NCBI RefSeq assembly: GCF_014269035.2
Contig: NZ_JABWRP020000021.1
Coordinates: 1 to 64,000 of the forward strand
Length of the DNA stretch: 64,000 nucleotides
Direction of reading: 5' to 3'
Origin: Pseudomonas vlassakiae
Lineage (GTDB): Bacteria; Pseudomonadota; Gammaproteobacteria; Pseudomonadales; Pseudomonadaceae
The translations under genes were made by a program, and so were the position numbers. Of this stretch, positions 62,658 through 64,000 are shown in pieces. Numbering within the stretch: the stretch's first letter is position 1; every line of letters starts with the position of its first letter. Below the pieces are notes generated by a model, which searched no databases, had not been told where the DNA came from, and saw nothing but the letters and a program-made list of their open reading frames with translations.

Positions 62658-63040
62658 TAGCCCAGGCCGGCTCGCTTCAGTTCAAGACCCTGTTGGCCCA
62701 TGGCGATGCGGTACTTGCTGATCTGGCCTGCCTGCAGGTTGAGCCGCGTGCTGCGTTGGTCCTCGATACCCGGGGCACACCCCGGCATCTGCCCGGGCAA
62801 CAGGCGCAGGCGAACATCAATCGGACCGGGCGGCAGGTTGAAAGACGTTGACTGTTCCTGGAAGACGCGCCCCGAAAGCTGATCGTTGAGGTACACGCCG
62901 ATTTCGCAGCTGGTGGCCACTTCCAGGCGTTCCCGGGAAATGATCAGCACGCTGTAGTCCGAGTTGCCCTCGGCGCTGGCCGGCGGCACTGCCGTCAGTG
63001 CGGCCAACAGCCCGACAACGCCCACTGCTGTCCTGAACAT
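62654..63040 (-). CDS. Small secreted protein of unknown function in the copper locus
   Basis: 128 residues with a clear signal peptide (MFRTAVGVVGLLAALTAVPPASA). The mature part has two cysteines (ATSCEIGVYLN and MPGCAPG) and otherwise looks like a small beta-rich periplasmic domain; I do not recognise a family. I chose ATG 63040 behind a GGAGA site. It lies between divergent copZ and the downstream copA; with the CueR box at 63128-63158 in the divergent region, copper regulation is possible. Confidence 0.78.
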   Translation of the reverse strand: MFRTAVGVVGLLAALTAVPPASAEGNSDYSVLIISRERLEVATSCEIGVYLNDQLSGRVFQEQSTSFNLPPGPIDVRLRLLPGQMPGCAPGIEDQRSTRLNLQAGQISKYRIAMGQQGLELKRAGLGY

Positions 63041-63127
63041 GAAGAATCTCCTGCTTGCACAAATCGTCAAAGGCGCAGCTTGGCCGAGGTCCGCGCGGAT
63101 TTCCAGCCCGGCCGTTTCACGCAGAAC

Positions 63128-63158
63128 TTGACCTTGCCCCGATGGCAAGCTTGAAACT
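63128..63158 (+). promoter_or_regulatory. CueR-type promoter of copZ
   Basis: TTGACC, a 19-base spacer containing CTTGC-N7-GCAAG, then GAAACT. Same geometry as the copA promoter. The copZ ATG is 29 bases after the -10. Confidence 0.78.
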
Positions 63159-63186
63159 GGGCAAAACCCTGAAGGAGGTAGTCCCC

Positions 63187-63384
63187 ATGCAAGTGTTCAA
63201 TGTTCAAGGCATGACCTGTGGCCATTGCGTGAAAGCCGTGACTCGTGCAGTACAGGAAAAGGATGCGCAGGCTACCGTGGAAGTCGATCTGCCTGGCCAG
63301 CAAGTGCGGGTGCAAAGCTCACTGGCCGCGGAGCAGGTATTGGCGGCTATTCGGGAGGAAGGCTACCAAGCTGAAGTGGCCTGA
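63187..63384 (+). CDS. copZ: Copper chaperone (CopZ-type heavy-metal-associated domain)
   Basis: 65 residues, a single HMA domain with the GMTCGHC metal site at residues 8-14. Delivers Cu(I) to CopA or buffers it. ATG 63187 has a strong GGAGGT site; the longer frame from 63055 would cross the promoter and is not used. Confidence 0.93.
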   Translation: MQVFNVQGMTCGHCVKAVTRAVQEKDAQATVEVDLPGQQVRVQSSLAAEQVLAAIREEGYQAEVA

Positions 63385-63489
63385 ACCGAGGTGCCGCACT
63401 GCGGCCCTGTTTTGTTGCAAATGTTTTCATGCTGAGGGTGGCCACTGCAGGTAGACTTGGCAGCTTGCTTAGCCTGCTATGGATTCCTG

Positions 63490-64000
63490 ATGAACCTGCG
63501 AATGGTCCTGATCCTGGGCGCACTGAGTGCGTTCGGGCCCTTGGCGATCGACTTCTACCTGCCCGCCTTCCCGGCCATGGCGCAGGCGTTCGCCACCGAC
63601 GAAAAACATGTACAGGCCACCCTGGCGGCCTATTTCCTCGGCCTGTCGATCGGCCAGCTCGCCTACGGGCCGGTGGCAGACCGCTTCGGCCGGCGCAAAC
63701 CGCTGTTGTTCGGGGTGGCGCTGTTCACCCTGGCCTCACTGGCCTGTGCTTACGCCCCTAACCTCGACACCTTGATCCTGGCGCGCTTTGTCCAGGCGCT
63801 GGGCGGCTGCGCTGGCATGGTCCTGTCGCGGGCCATCGTCAGCGACAAGTGCGACCCGGTGGCGTCGGCCAAGGTGTTCTCTCAGTTGATGCTGGTGATG
63901 GGCCTGGCCCCCATCCTTGCGCCGATGCTTGGCGGGGTCCTGGTGAACCTGGCCGGTTGGCAGTCGATTTTCCTGGCGCTGAGCCTGTTCAGCGCGGCCA
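63490..64000 (+). CDS. Bcr/CflA-family multidrug efflux transporter (5' part)
   Basis: The first 170 codons of a major facilitator protein, running off the window end. Visible: MNLRMVLILGALSAFGPLAI, helices 1-5, the loop 2-3 signature GPVADRFGRRKP and the family's QALGGCAGMVLSRAIVSD. A drug:H+ antiporter; substrate not known. ATG 63490 is the natural start; ribosome binding site weak. Confidence 0.88.
   Translation, partial: MNLRMVLILGALSAFGPLAIDFYLPAFPAMAQAFATDEKHVQATLAAYFLGLSIGQLAYGPVADRFGRRKPLLFGVALFTLASLACAYAPNLDTLILARFVQALGGCAGMVLSRAIVSDKCDPVASAKVFSQLMLVMGLAPILAPMLGGVLVNLAGWQSIFLALSLFSAA

Overview
The window is GC-rich, gene-dense chromosomal DNA from a fluorescent pseudomonad, most likely the Pseudomonas putida group. 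The evidence is the gene order (cobK-cbiD-cobL / cobGHIJ / marC / retS / purD-purH / fis-dusB / DUF3426 / prmA / accCB-aroQ / dsbD / chemoreceptor / GGDEF regulator), the two-subunit-E1 acetoin dehydrogenase operon with AcoX and AcoR, and the many REP palindromes containing GGGAGCGG or GCGGGT/ACCCGC cores. About 50 genes are supported. No rRNA, tRNA, CRISPR array, prophage or plasmid gene was seen, and no gene-free stretch exceeds about 300 bases (the longest is the 280-base acoX/acoR divergent region).

Layout. (1) 78-7760: late corrin-ring steps of adenosylcobalamin synthesis as two divergent blocks, cobK-cbiD-cobL on the minus strand and cobG-cobH-cobI-cobJ on the plus strand, with overlapping genes; the cobJ product carries a CbiG-like N-terminal half. 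(2) 7770-18215, all minus: MarC-family membrane protein, RetS-type hybrid sensor kinase, purD, purH, fis, dusB, a zinc-ribbon/DUF3426 membrane protein and prmA. A long nested palindrome separates purH from purD. (3) 18451-24798: acetoin catabolism, acoXABC on the minus strand, with acoR divergent; the shared region has a sigma-54 promoter and two 17-bp palindromes. (4) 24897-29242, minus: accC, accB, aroQ, dsbD. (5) 29482-35369: chemoreceptor, diguanylate cyclase with tandem receivers, DUF2333 protein, Nudix hydrolase and a SUI1-type factor. (6) 35521-39500: speA, a REP-associated tyrosine transposase bracketed by inverted REPs, and a MATE exporter. (7) 39681-50633, cell envelope: alpha-2-macroglobulin lipoprotein with thioester, small membrane protein, PbpC, a TpsB-type outer membrane transporter, a PprB-like response regulator and a small prepilin peptidase. 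(8) 50800-57602: two DUF4136 lipoproteins, cmoM, a MazG-type pyrophosphohydrolase, MaoC hydratase, high-molecular-weight FabG, thiolase and an AraC regulator. (9) 57662-64000: a dCache chemoreceptor, copper homeostasis (cueR, copA, a small secreted protein, copZ) and the start of a Bcr/CflA exporter.

Most of this is core Pseudomonas genome. The points worth a second look are regulatory and architectural: the RAYT/REP unit with a hairpin over the transposase ribosome binding site, the sigma-54 control region of the aco operon, the purH-purD palindrome, two 19-bp-spacer CueR promoters, an isolated PprB-like regulator and prepilin peptidase beside an orphan TpsB, and several clean operator-like palindromes. 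I did not find a convincing wholly new multi-gene system. Similarity statements rest on reading motifs and remembered family features; no database search was run.
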